Positions 56,129 to 64,000 of a stretch of 64,000 nt of DNA are shown in pieces. Within the stretch, counting starts at the first letter, position 1. Each line of letters starts with the position of its first letter. Position numbers and translations under genes: made by a program. The stretch covers positions 3,906,001 through 3,970,000 of the forward strand of contig NZ_CP030117.1 of the NCBI RefSeq assembly GCF_001039275.2, read 5' to 3'. This DNA comes from Brevibacillus brevis (GTDB lineage Bacteria > Bacillota > Bacilli > Brevibacillales > Brevibacillaceae). The notes under the pieces were generated by a model. It was not told the DNA's origin and made no database searches. It saw nothing but the letters and a program-made list of their open reading frames with translations.

Positions 56129-56656
56129 ATGTTGCTCTTCTTTGGATTCGTTATGTGTGTAGTCGTGTTGCAGCGGCTGGTTGAGCTTCTCGTTGCCCTG
56201 AGGAATGCCCGCTATATCCGCTCGAAAGGGGGCTATGAGGTTGGGGCGAGTCATTACAAATACATCGTCCTTCTTCATCTTCTCTTTTTTCTCTCGCTTA
56301 TTTTCGAAGTGGTGGGTAAAGGTAGCGCCATGGTTTTGCCCTCTTGGTGGGCGGTTCCGTTCAGCCTGTTTTTGATCGCGCAAGGGCTTCGGTACTGGTG
56401 TATTCGCAGCTTGGGCAAACGGTGGAATACCCGCATCTTCATACTCCCAGGCGAGGCTCCGATCAAGCGTGGTCCTTATCGGTTCATTCGTCACCCCAAC
56501 TACTTGGTCGTATCGCTTGAGTTGCTCCTACTCCCCCTGACATTTTCCGCTGTGACAACCGCCTTGACGTTTTCACTCTTGAATGCCTGGCTGCTCCTGC
56601 GTATACGGATTCCCTTGGAAGAAGCAAGCATCTACGAGGGTCATAGCGAGTCATAA
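56129..56656 (+). CDS. bpsB: isoprenylcysteine-methyltransferase-like protein BpsB
   Basis: 175 residues, about four to five membrane helices. ICMT signature RYWCIRSLGKRWNTRI, GPYRFIRHPNYLVVSLEL, and a terminal RIRIPLEEASIYE. In B. subtilis the homologue (YpbQ) O-methylates the alkylpyrones made by BpsA. It is coupled directly to bpsA and followed by a terminator, so the two form an operon. Confidence 0.92.
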   Translation: MLLFFGFVMCVVVLQRLVELLVALRNARYIRSKGGYEVGASHYKYIVLLHLLFFLSLIFEVVGKGSAMVLPSWWAVPFSLFLIAQGLRYWCIRSLGKRWNTRIFILPGEAPIKRGPYRFIRHPNYLVVSLELLLLPLTFSAVTTALTFSLLNAWLLLRIRIPLEEASIYEGHSES

Positions 56657-56660
56657 AAAC

Positions 56661-56698
56661 AAAAAGCCTTTGGCACACGCACATGCCAAAGACTTTTT
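56661..56698 (+). terminator. terminator after bpsB
   Basis: AAAAAGCCTTTGGCA and TGCCAAAGACTTTTT stem, five bases after the stop. Confidence 0.85.
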
Positions 56699-56776
56699 AT
56701 GGAGTAAAAGGTTTATCACTTGTCATTCTGCGGGAAAAGAAAAGAAGCTGTTACTCTTTCCCGTGAGGTGGATCAA

Positions 56777-57097
56777 GTGAATCGTACAACCATAGTGGAG
56801 CCTCAGGAGACGAAACGTATCATCGTCCGAGACTTTTTCGCTTTGATTGAAACGGTACCGAACAAGGACGACCAGGCCAGTATTCAAACCTTTCTTCGCT
56901 ATTTGCAAAGTCTGCTAAGAATCAAGCAAGTCGTTCCTCCGGTTGTAGAAATTATGACGGTCATCAAACAAAACAAGCCACTTCTCTACCACGCGGCACG
57001 CAGAATTACTCTTCCTTCAAGCAATCTACACATGCTATTTCAGCTAGAAATGGATATTATGCTTGCACACGAAAGGCTCCGTCAGTACGACAAATGA
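56777..57097 (+). CDS. hypothetical 106-residue protein
   Basis: Start GTG 56777 with GAGGTGG upstream (MNRTTIVEPQETKRIIVRDF). All-helical, soluble, slightly basic; contains IQTFLRYLQSLLRIKQVVPP and LHMLFQLEMDIMLAHERLRQ. No signal peptide or cysteine. Not recognised. It converges on the aminopeptidase gene with an 18-base gap. Confidence 0.6.
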   Translation: MNRTTIVEPQETKRIIVRDFFALIETVPNKDDQASIQTFLRYLQSLLRIKQVVPPVVEIMTVIKQNKPLLYHAARRITLPSSNLHMLFQLEMDIMLAHERLRQYDK

Positions 57098-57114
57098 TTT
57101 GGGTAGGCTTTGCC

Positions 57115-58230
57115 TTACCCTTTCAAGTTTTCTGGATTCAGACATTCAAGCTCTGCAATGACAAAACGACCATCTTTGCGAATCAGGACGTCGTCAAACC
57201 AGATTTCCCCTCCGCCCCAATCCGGACGCTGGATGGAAACCATGTCCCAGTGCACAGACGATTTGTTCCCATTGTATGCTTCGTCATAGCATTGACCAGG
57301 CGTGAAGTGGAAGCTTCCGTCTATTTTTTCGTCAAACAAGATATCTTTCATCGGGTTGCGAATGTAAGGATTCACACCAATAGCGAATTCCCCAACAAAT
57401 CGCGCTCCCTCGTCCGTATCCAAAATTTGATTCAAGCGTTCGGTATCGTTCGCTGTTGCTTCCACAATTTTGCCATCCTTGAAGGTCAAGCGAACATTTT
57501 CGAAAGTGAAGCCGTGGTATGGTGTTGGTGCATTATGAGTGATAACACCATTTACGGAATCCTTCACAGGTGCTGTATACACTTCACCATCTGGTATATT
57601 GCGCAGGCCAGCACATTTCACAGCAGGAATGTCCTTGATTGAGAAGGTGAGATCCGTTTCAGGTCCTACCAAGCGTACCTTGTCTGTGCGATTCATCAAG
57701 TCAACCAGACTATCCATTGCTTTGTCCATTTTCGCATAATCCAGGTTACATACTTGGAAGTAAAAATCTTCAAAAGCTGCTGTAGACATATTCGCAAGCT
57801 GCGCCATGGAAGGATTCGGATAACGAAGAACAACCCACTTCGTTTTCGGTACGCGCACGTTCATCACTGGCAGCTCATACAGGCGAGAGTAGATGCTGAG
57901 CTTGTCACTTGGAACATCCGCCATCTCATTGATGTTGTTCGCTGCACGAATTCCGATGTAACCTTGCATTTTCTCCATGAGTTCAACTTCATGTTGAGCC
58001 ATGGTCTTCAACTGCTCTTCATTGCAATTCATTGCGATTTCTCGGCTTACGGCGGGATCAATCAATTGAACATAAGGACTGCCGCCTGCTTTGTAAATCT
58101 CACGCACGAGGGCTTGCACCAAATCCGGTGTGTCCCCTTTCGCGTTGATCAAAATGTTTTCCCCTGGCTGTACTCGTACAGAATAGTTAACCAGATTGTA
58201 CGCTAATTGATCTAATCGTGAGTCTCTCAT
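57115..58230 (-). CDS. M29 family aminopeptidase (AmpS/PepS type)
   Basis: 371 residues from ATG 58230 with AGGGTG upstream. Family M29 is a metallo-aminopeptidase group. Visible signature parts: RVQPGENILINAKGDTPDLV, IGIRAANNINEM, DGEVYTAPVKDSVNGVI, LNQILDTDEGARFVGEFAIG, DEKIDGSFHFTPGQCYDEAY, and HWDMVSIQRPDWGGGEIWFD with the metal-binding His and Asp. Cytoplasmic, releases N-terminal residues from peptides. Confidence 0.95.
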   Translation of the reverse strand: MRDSRLDQLAYNLVNYSVRVQPGENILINAKGDTPDLVQALVREIYKAGGSPYVQLIDPAVSREIAMNCNEEQLKTMAQHEVELMEKMQGYIGIRAANNINEMADVPSDKLSIYSRLYELPVMNVRVPKTKWVVLRYPNPSMAQLANMSTAAFEDFYFQVCNLDYAKMDKAMDSLVDLMNRTDKVRLVGPETDLTFSIKDIPAVKCAGLRNIPDGEVYTAPVKDSVNGVITHNAPTPYHGFTFENVRLTFKDGKIVEATANDTERLNQILDTDEGARFVGEFAIGVNPYIRNPMKDILFDEKIDGSFHFTPGQCYDEAYNGNKSSVHWDMVSIQRPDWGGGEIWFDDVLIRKDGRFVIAELECLNPENLKG

Positions 58231-58323
58231 TCGTGGCACACCCTTTTTAAATTTTCTGATTCCTCTTGTATTTTTACCGATACAATCTACTAAGTCAATA
58301 AAAAAATTTTTATCAACGGAATC

Positions 58324-58362
58324 AAAAGCGGCCAGCCTTCTTGCATCCAGGCTGGCCTTTTC
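58324..58362 (-). terminator. terminator after the DUF4025 gene
   Basis: GGCCAGCCT and AGGCTGGCC arms with minus-strand TTTT. Confidence 0.8.
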
Positions 58363-58370
58363 CTATATTT

Positions 58371-58553
58371 TTACATCGTCTGTTCCCTGTCCTCAATGGT
58401 TCCCATCTTGTAGATGTCACTGACCAACTCCTGCGTCGTAGCAAGACCAGCCGTATATTCGTCTGCCTCTTGATAATAAACAGCACCGCCTGCATCCTCC
58501 GTGCCCAACTCTCTTGCTCTGGATCGAGCCTGATCCTTATCATCACCTGCCAT
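58371..58553 (-). CDS. DUF4025-like small protein
   Basis: 60 residues from ATG 58553 with AAAGGAGG upstream; the in-frame extension upstream is unlikely. MAGDDKDQARSRARELGTED start and the core AGLATTQELVSDIYKMGTIE, which resembles DUF4025 (YozP) small acidic proteins of spore formers. Function unknown. Confidence 0.75.
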   Translation of the reverse strand: MAGDDKDQARSRARELGTEDAGGAVYYQEADEYTAGLATTQELVSDIYKMGTIEDREQTM

Positions 58554-58620
58554 TTTCGTTCCTCCTTTCTTTTGGTTTCTATTCGCTATAGTTTGTACAG
58601 GAATCTCCAGATTTACCCGA

Positions 58621-58661
58621 AAAAAAGACGCCTTGCCCAATCGAGGGACAACGCGTCTTTT
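58621..58661 (-). terminator. terminator after the secreted repeat protein
   Basis: AAAAAGACGC and GCGTCTTTT arms with minus-strand T run, 11 bases past the stop. Confidence 0.8.
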
Positions 58662-58671
58662 GTAAAGGAAC

Positions 58672-59154
58672 TTATTTATTGTTATCGGATTCAGGTGCAC
58701 TCATTGTCCAACCAGCAGCTGGAGCATTTACAGGAGTGATGCGATTCGTGGTAACAAATTGATCTGTTCCTGGCATCATTGTCCATCCAGCTACAGTAGA
58801 GATTACTGGTACGTATTGGCCACTCACCATTACGAACTCATCTTTACCTGGCATCATCATCCAGCCACCTTGTTGAGTCAGCCCTTGAATTGGGTTAACT
58901 GTTTGTGGAGCTACTGGTTTTGCTTCTGTTGTAGGTGCAGGTGTAGTTTCAGTTGCAGGCTTTTCTTCAGTCGCAGGTGCTTCAGTAGCTGGCTTTTCGT
59001 CAGTTGCAGGTTTTTCTTCTGTAGTCGTTGTTGTTGCTTCTGTTGCAGTAGTCGTTTCAGTAGCTTTTACTGCCTCTTCTGCAAATGCAGCTTGTGTAAA
59101 CAGAGCTGCTCCTAAGATACAAGAACTCATGATCAGTGTGCTTTTCTTTTTCAT
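58672..59154 (-). CDS. secreted Thr/Glu-rich protein with short C-terminal repeats
   Basis: 160 residues from ATG 59154 with GGGAG upstream. Signal peptide (KKKSTLIMSSCILGAALFTQ, likely cleavage AFA-EE). The middle is a low-complexity segment of T, E, A and P with EKPATE-type units. The C-terminus has three copies of a G-W-x-M-(M)-x-x unit with (M-P-G-x-D-x-F-V), at about residues 95, 122 and 147. No known domain; possibly a surface or matrix protein. Confidence 0.7.
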   Translation of the reverse strand: MKKKSTLIMSSCILGAALFTQAAFAEEAVKATETTTATEATTTTTEEKPATDEKPATEAPATEEKPATETTPAPTTEAKPVAPQTVNPIQGLTQQGGWMMMPGKDEFVMVSGQYVPVISTVAGWTMMPGTDQFVTTNRITPVNAPAAGWTMSAPESDNNK

Positions 59155-59231
59155 ATGTGTACACTCCCATTCCCGCGGTACACACTTTTGTCTTGCAAGA
59201 ATGTCCCCAGACCCGAACTTGATGGCCATGT

Positions 59232-59657
59232 CTATATGGACTGCTGCATTTTCCTGAGGAAATACGTAAACTGCTCTAACTCGTCGTCGTTCAGATTCTC
59301 CAGCAGCTTTCCTACCAGTGCTCTCCTGTCGCACAAAAGTCCTTCCAGAGTCGGAATCGCTTGTTGTGATAATGTAACCCACACTACACGTCGATCTTGT
59401 TCGTCTCGGACACGGTCGATAAAACCAGCCTTCACTAACCGATTAAGCGCAATGGTGGTGGCACTATTGGACAGTTTCAAAATGGTCGCCAGCTCAGAAA
59501 CTGTGCTTCGTCCTTTTTGATGTAGCACTCGTAGTAAGATAAACTGCTTTGGACTGATTGACTCCTCTTCTAGCCAATTGTTAATAAAGAAACGAGCAAT
59601 TTCGACAAATACTCGATCCAGTTCCTCAAGTTTACTGGCACGGGACATATTGCTCAC
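59232..59657 (-). CDS. MarR family transcriptional regulator
   Basis: 141 residues from GTG 59657 (AGGTGATG upstream). Winged helix-turn-helix at about 50-105 (GRSTVSELATILKLSNSATT, then IALNRLVKAGFIDRVRDEQD, with D-x-R-D/R wing RRVVWVTLS), flanked by dimerisation helices. No obvious target beside it; the neighbour secreted protein is on the same strand 77 bases downstream. Confidence 0.93.
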   Translation of the reverse strand: MSNMSRASKLEELDRVFVEIARFFINNWLEEESISPKQFILLRVLHQKGRSTVSELATILKLSNSATTIALNRLVKAGFIDRVRDEQDRRVVWVTLSQQAIPTLEGLLCDRRALVGKLLENLNDDELEQFTYFLRKMQQSI

Positions 59658-60043
59658 GACATCACCTATTTTCGGAAAATTAATAATATAAGTACTTTTA
59701 CTATAAAACTATATAGCCTAAGTACCGGAAGATCAAGAGAACTCCCAAAATTATTTCTTTTCACGAAAGATATGTATGAGCCAGACAAAGTGTTTACCAC
59801 TTAATATTTTTATTGTAAAACTTATTTCAAGAACATCTTAACTCAAACAGGAAAAACTGACAATAGGTAAGCTTGCAAAATAATGTTACGACTTTTTCAG
59901 TTTTACCCAAGAGCCAATTATTTCCTTGAATCATCTTTCGTATCTATTCGTAAAGCATGTATAATGGGAAGACAGCCTTACACACACGAGGCATTTGACT
60001 CAGGCATATTTGCCACAGAAACCACATACATAGGAGAATTTCA
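59658..60043. other. divergent region between marR and the second lepB
   Basis: The marR side has AAGTACTT (59690-59697) and a second TAAGTAC at 59719-59725, possible MarR binding sites. The right side has a TATAAT (59960-59965) suited to drive lepB on the plus strand, with a weak TTCGTA 17 bases upstream. A short ORF at 59883-60040 has no ribosome site and is not accepted. Confidence 0.4.
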
Positions 60044-60604
60044 ATGGAACAAACCAACCCTACACCAAAATGGAAAGTAGAATTGCTCGATTGGTTAAAA
60101 TCGTTTGTCTTGATTGGCGGATTGACTGCCTTTATCTACGTATTTGTCATGGCCCCCTACGTCGTCCAAGGGCGTTCCATGGAAAGTACGTTGCATGACC
60201 GCGAGCGCGTCATCGTCAACAAAGCGATTTATTACCTCAAAGAACCGCAACCTGGCGATATCGTCATCATTCATCCAGATGCAACTGGGGACAACTGGAT
60301 CAAGCGCGTGGTGGCAGTAGCTGGTGACACCGTTGAAGCCAAAAATGATCAAGTGTATGTCAATGGCCAACCTCTCAGTGAAGAGTATTTGGTCGAAAAC
60401 AAGCTAAAAGCTTCTACAGCAGGTGTGACGTTAACCGAAGATTTTGATCCTGTGAAAATTCCTGAGGGCAGCGTGTTTGTCATGGGGGATAATCGTAACA
60501 ACAGTATGGACAGCCGCGTCATTGGCCCTGTTCAACTGGATCATGTAGTTGGTCGTGCAGAGGTCGTATACTGGCCGCTGTCCCAGATTCGCCTCCCACG
60601 TTAA
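60044..60604 (+). CDS. lepB: signal peptidase I (second copy)
   Basis: 186 residues, AGGAG before ATG 60044. Membrane anchor (FVLIGGLTAFIYVFVMAPYV), catalytic Ser in VQGRSMESTLH, Lys in NWIKRVVAVAGD, and VFVMGDNRNNSMDSR. Similar in length and layout to the copy at 12550. Duplicate signal peptidases are common in heavily secreting Bacilli. Confidence 0.96.
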   Translation: MEQTNPTPKWKVELLDWLKSFVLIGGLTAFIYVFVMAPYVVQGRSMESTLHDRERVIVNKAIYYLKEPQPGDIVIIHPDATGDNWIKRVVAVAGDTVEAKNDQVYVNGQPLSEEYLVENKLKASTAGVTLTEDFDPVKIPEGSVFVMGDNRNNSMDSRVIGPVQLDHVVGRAEVVYWPLSQIRLPR

Positions 60605-60619
60605 CATGTATTCAGGTAG

Positions 60620-60652
60620 AAAAAAGCCGCTCCTTAACGGGGCGGCTCTTTT
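60620..60652. terminator. bidirectional terminator between lepB and vanY-like gene
   Basis: AAAAGCCGCTCC and GGGCGGCTCTTTT arms between convergent stop codons. Confidence 0.85.
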
Positions 60653-60665
60653 CGTTTCGATGACG

Positions 60666-61487
60666 TTATTTGTGAGCAACTGCCGCTTCAGAAAAATAAT
60701 CCTCCAAAGTAAGACCACCTGCCATAATTTCTTTCGCCATCTCTTTCCCTACATAACGCAAATGCCAAGGCTCATACGCATATCCAGTCGTATCTTCCTT
60801 GCCTTTCAAGTAACGAATGACGAACCCAAAGTCTGCACAGTTGGCTGCCAGCCATGTTCCTTCAGGTGTCTCAGCAAATGATTCTTCCAAGCGTGTATTT
60901 GCATCATATCCGGACACATCCATAGCCAAGCCGGTCTGATGCTCGCTCTTTCCAGGTACGGCACTGTAGGCAGCGGCATGTTCAGCACCTTGCGTCCTTA
61001 CATACGTTTCGTACAGCGATTTTTGGGTCTTATACGAGCGATAGCCAGAAACGGCGTACAGTTCAATACCTTCTGTCTTTGCTTTGGCAAACAGTTCTTC
61101 TAATGCTTGTGCGGCTTCTGCTCTCAGCAATCGCTTCTCAACTTTTTCATCAAAAGGAAACGGCACATTCGGCTCTACCAAATCCGGCGGAATATAATCG
61201 GCAGGCAATGCCCGCTGTTTATTTACGACAACCGAGAGATCTGTTTCATTCGTAACGGTTGGCACTCCATCCACATCTTTTATCGTCTCTGCAAGAGATG
61301 CCCGTTGGGGACGTGCTGTCTCCTCGTTATTTGGCTCAACTGTCGTTGACTGCGTTCCCTCTCCCGCGGACTGTTCATTCGACTCGCTGGATAACAATCC
61401 ACTTAATGAGGGAGGTTCACATCCACTGAGTAGTGCTACTGATAGTGCTGCGACGATCGCAAGGCTGCTGGTGCGATTTTTGTTCAT
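60666..61487 (-). CDS. VanY/DacB-type D-alanyl-D-alanine carboxypeptidase lipoprotein (M15B)
   Basis: 273 residues. Lipoprotein signal with LLSGC near residue 23, a disordered Ser/Glu/Thr linker, then the M15 LAS domain. Zinc ligands: SEHQTGLAMDV (H-x6-D) and EPWHLRYVG (H), with VSGYRSYKTQKSLYETYV and the NKQRALPADYIPPDL entry motif. It trims the terminal D-Ala from peptidoglycan stem peptides outside the cell. Confidence 0.95.
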   Translation of the reverse strand: MNKNRTSSLAIVAALSVALLSGCEPPSLSGLLSSESNEQSAGEGTQSTTVEPNNEETARPQRASLAETIKDVDGVPTVTNETDLSVVVNKQRALPADYIPPDLVEPNVPFPFDEKVEKRLLRAEAAQALEELFAKAKTEGIELYAVSGYRSYKTQKSLYETYVRTQGAEHAAAYSAVPGKSEHQTGLAMDVSGYDANTRLEESFAETPEGTWLAANCADFGFVIRYLKGKEDTTGYAYEPWHLRYVGKEMAKEIMAGGLTLEDYFSEAAVAHK

Positions 61488-61569
61488 GATCGATCCTCCT
61501 GGTTCCTTACAGACACATATGTTCTGCTTTACCTTACCATGGAGTTATACGAAAGAAAAGGTAGATAGG

Positions 61570-62460
61570 TCACACTTTTTCGGTGATATATTCCTCGTTT
61601 AGGTTTTTGACAAGCACCGGTAACCATTCATCCAGCGACCAAAATGGGAAGCCCGCGGCTTTAGCCTTACCGTTATCCATGTAAAAGGATGCTACAAATC
61701 CAAAGGGAGATGCATCAGAAGCATCTGTCGTTGGCTCCATTCGGGCGGGTTTTCCGACGGTTTCCCCAATCATCTCCATCAACTCAGCAAGCGAAACAGT
61801 CCCATCAGAGCACGCATTCACTGGCCCTGTTATGGACGTTGTCGCCACCCATGCCAAAAATTGAGCTGCTTCCTGTGCATGTATGAAGCACATCTTGGCA
61901 GCGGGATTCGTGAGACCAATCGGTCGTTCCTCTTGCACATGCTCAATATGAAACCATAGTCGACGGGTGTAATCGTCTTCGGCTAGCACAATCGGAAAAC
62001 GAACAGCTACAACAGGGAAGGCCTTCTCCTCAAAAAAGACGGCTTCTGCTTGACGTTTGCCTTCTTGATAGGTCGTCTCGTCTCTTGTTTTCCGGTTGAT
62101 TTCATACGTGAATGGATCAAATGCTTCTTCCTGTAGTGGTTCCTCTGCATAATCGTAGACGGACAAGGTAGAGGTCAAAACGTACTTACCCACTTTCCCC
62201 CGAAAAACCTTACACGCATCCATTGCATTTTGAGAGGAATAACAGATGTTATCGTATACTACGTCCCACTGCTCTTCTCCCGCAACTGCCAGTGAATGGA
62301 CGTCATCACGATCAAGCGTCATTCTTTTGACAGAGGCAGGCAACTCCACTTGGGTAAGCCCCCTTGTTGCCACCGTTACGTCTGCCCCAGCTTCAACAAG
62401 AAGCTGGACCAATCGCTTTCCAAAAAATCGCGTTCCTCCGAGTACAAGTACCTTTTTCAT
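61570..62460 (-). CDS. NAD-dependent epimerase/dehydratase family protein
   Basis: 296 residues. Rossmann motif LVLGGTRFFGKRLVQLLVEA, DVVYDNICYSSQNAMDACKV, SVYDYAEEP (part of the active-site region), TYQEGKRQAE (YxxxK replaced by a Y-x-x-G-K arrangement) and ARFPIV-like VAVRFPIVLAEDD. It belongs to the extended SDR family near the mRNA-binding/reductase-like (CSP41-type) group. Substrate unknown. Confidence 0.85.
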   Translation of the reverse strand: MKKVLVLGGTRFFGKRLVQLLVEAGADVTVATRGLTQVELPASVKRMTLDRDDVHSLAVAGEEQWDVVYDNICYSSQNAMDACKVFRGKVGKYVLTSTLSVYDYAEEPLQEEAFDPFTYEINRKTRDETTYQEGKRQAEAVFFEEKAFPVVAVRFPIVLAEDDYTRRLWFHIEHVQEERPIGLTNPAAKMCFIHAQEAAQFLAWVATTSITGPVNACSDGTVSLAELMEMIGETVGKPARMEPTTDASDASPFGFVASFYMDNGKAKAAGFPFWSLDEWLPVLVKNLNEEYITEKV

Positions 62461-62488
62461 TTTTTGCTACACCCTTTCCTTGATTAGC

Positions 62489-64000
62489 CTACTTTTTGCG
62501 ATTCAACTCGATGGACCGCTCTCCTTCCTTCCACATGACTGTATAGCCCAGCTTCTCACCAACTTTTTTGACAGGCAGGTAAGGAATTCCCTTCACCATA
62601 ACCATATCAGACTGGAAGGACGTTACTTTTTGTCCCAACCCTAACAGCAACTTGTTGGCGTGAACATACGCGACTCCATCTATCATCACTTTTTGCTCTG
62701 CTGTATATGGGTAGACATTGCCGTTGACTAATAAGTCAAAGGGGCCTTCTTTTTCTTTTGGCGACTGGATTGGCTGAGCAGCCGTATACGCGATGGCATC
62801 GACACCGAGAACAGTACCCTCGCGTGTGTTATCCGCTCCGCCGTACATTTTTCCCGTTTCATAATCGTACACAATCGCTTGGACGTTACCAATGTTCGTC
62901 GGTTCCTCGGCAAAGACGTGACCTTTTGCCATCAATTGCAGGATGACATCTTGGTCAATGCCCGCCTCCCACGTCACATTTGGGTAGCTGCTAGAAAAAA
63001 TACGTGGTGCACGGATGGCATCCTCAATTTCCATTCCATGATCGATCACATTGAGAATCGTCTGCGATACGGAGGCGATAATCGTGGAGCCACCAGGTGA
63101 GCCAATTGCTAAAAAAGGCTTCCCGTCTTTTAGCACCATAGTTGGCGTCATGCTCGAACGCGGGCGCTTGCCGGGCTCGACCTGATTGACACCGCCAGGA
63201 ATCGCGTCAAAATCTGTAAGCTCATTATTGAGCATGAAGCCGTAACCCGGAACCATCACACCGCTTCCAAAAATATCTTCAATGGTCGTCGTATACGCGA
63301 CGATATTCCCCCATTTGTCCATCACAGAGAAGTGCGTAGTCTGCTTGACCGGAGATTGATCTCTCAGTTTTATGGACACCTCTGGCTTTTTGCCAGGATC
63401 GTGCTTCCAAGGGTCTCCTGCCACTACATTGGCATTCGCTGTCTCTTCACGAATGAGCTGACGCCGTTCCTTGATGTATTCGTCTGCAATCAGCCCCTTT
63501 TTCGGTACCGGATAAACGTCCTCGTCCGCCATATACGCCGCCCGATCTGCGTAAGCGAGGTGGTTTGCTTCAATCAGATGATGCAAATAGGCTACCGACC
63601 CGATTCCGTCCTTTTTGTTATCGTAGCCTTCCATCAGCTTCAAAATCTGAATCAGCGTCAAGCCGCCAGAGCTGGGTGGTGCCATCGAAATCACTTCATA
63701 TCCGCGATACATGCCACGGACTGGTTCACGCTCTTTTACTTGATACGCCTGCAAATCATCGAGTGTCATGGAGCCACCCGTCCTTTGTACCTCCTCGACG
63801 AGGGCCTTGCCAATTTCCCCTTCATACAAGGCATCCGAGCCTTTGTCGCGGATGATCTTCAACGTTTTCGCCAATTGGGGCTGAATCAGCATCTCACCTT
63901 CTTTGAGTGGAACGCCGTTTGGCGCAAACACCTGTGCGGCCGTCCCGTGCTTCTTCAGCTTTTCCATGGAATTGGCAATAAATTGAGCAGACACCCAGTT
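62489..64000 (-). CDS. ggt: gamma-glutamyltransferase, C-terminal part (cut by right edge)
   Basis: The frame runs to the last base, so the N-terminus lies outside. The catalytic threonine begins the small subunit in QTTHFSVMDKWGN. The gamma-glutamyl site GSGVMVPGYGFMLNNELTDF, PGKRPRSSMTPTMVLKDG and GSPGGSTIIASV are present. After the normal end (about GVDAIAYTA) there is an extra region of about 90 residues with VYPYTAEQKVMIDGVAYVHA and GIPYLPVKKVGEKLGYTVMW, which matches the copper-amine-oxidase-like N-terminal (stalk) repeat common in secreted Bacillales proteins. It cleaves glutathione or poly-gamma-glutamate outside the cell. Confidence 0.94.
   Translation of the reverse strand, partial: NWVSAQFIANSMEKLKKHGTAAQVFAPNGVPLKEGEMLIQPQLAKTLKIIRDKGSDALYEGEIGKALVEEVQRTGGSMTLDDLQAYQVKEREPVRGMYRGYEVISMAPPSSGGLTLIQILKLMEGYDNKKDGIGSVAYLHHLIEANHLAYADRAAYMADEDVYPVPKKGLIADEYIKERRQLIREETANANVVAGDPWKHDPGKKPEVSIKLRDQSPVKQTTHFSVMDKWGNIVAYTTTIEDIFGSGVMVPGYGFMLNNELTDFDAIPGGVNQVEPGKRPRSSMTPTMVLKDGKPFLAIGSPGGSTIIASVSQTILNVIDHGMEIEDAIRAPRIFSSSYPNVTWEAGIDQDVILQLMAKGHVFAEEPTNIGNVQAIVYDYETGKMYGGADNTREGTVLGVDAIAYTAAQPIQSPKEKEGPFDLLVNGNVYPYTAEQKVMIDGVAYVHANKLLLGLGQKVTSFQSDMVMVKGIPYLPVKKVGEKLGYTVMWKEGERSIELNRKK

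Noticed and set aside
59883..60040. ORF upstream of the second signal peptidase
   Set aside because: No ribosome site; it covers the probable lepB promoter and overlaps the lepB start in another frame.

Overview
The window looks like a chromosomal segment of a mesophilic, endospore-forming Firmicute, most likely a Brevibacillus. This rests on the gene order fapR-plsX-fabHDG-acpP-fabF-rnc-smc-ftsY / ylxM-ffh-rpsP-khpA-ylqD-rimM-trmD-rplS-lepB-rbgA-rnhB, together with ylbJ/K/L, a tricistronic-type ger operon, bpsAB and strong AGGAGG ribosome binding sites. No rRNA, tRNA or CRISPR array was seen.

Layout. Positions 1-2340 hold the end of an AT-rich mobile segment: the tail of a membrane protein and a large serine recombinase broken by several frameshifts. 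The recombinase ends inside comM, of which only a damaged 5' part remains. Positions 2400-8000 are an accessory block between comM' and yraN. It carries KptA (RNA 2'-phosphotransferase), two small ORFs, a tiny protein-tyrosine-phosphatase-like protein, a NADAR ADP-ribose glycosidase and an RlaP-type nucleotidyltransferase, all on one strand, plus a secreted protein of seven Ig-like (BIG2) repeats. Positions 8169-29738 are a long minus-strand housekeeping run covering ribosome maturation, the SRP pathway, chromosome condensation, RNase III and fatty acid synthesis. It starts at fapR, whose promoter carries a FapR box.

Positions 29866-38763 contain a three-gene ABC-2 exporter, a lone DeoR regulator, yceD-rpmF, ylbL-ylbK, ylbJ, coaD and rsmD. 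Positions 39223-51864 carry the bacterial NHEJ genes: ku, then a LigD ligase-domain gene and a LigD polymerase-domain gene. The two LigD halves point the same way but are separated by an opposite-strand spore germination operon (gerA-gerC-small D-gerB) with a sigma-G-like promoter. Also here are a CDF metal exporter, a TPP riboswitch with thiC, a candidate structured RNA on the minus strand near 44300-44455, and lgt.

Positions 51989-64000 contain pit with its DUF47 partner, a GGDEF diguanylate cyclase, the type III polyketide synthase/methyltransferase pair bpsA-bpsB, an M29 aminopeptidase, a DUF4025 protein, a secreted repeat protein, a MarR regulator, a second signal peptidase I, a VanY-type carboxypeptidase lipoprotein, an NAD-dependent epimerase-like protein and a gamma-glutamyltransferase cut by the right edge.

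The items most worth following up are the ligD gene split around the ger operon, the KptA/NADAR/RlaP cluster, the recombinase-disrupted comM and the unassigned structured RNA. All assignments come from reading the sequence; no database search was run.
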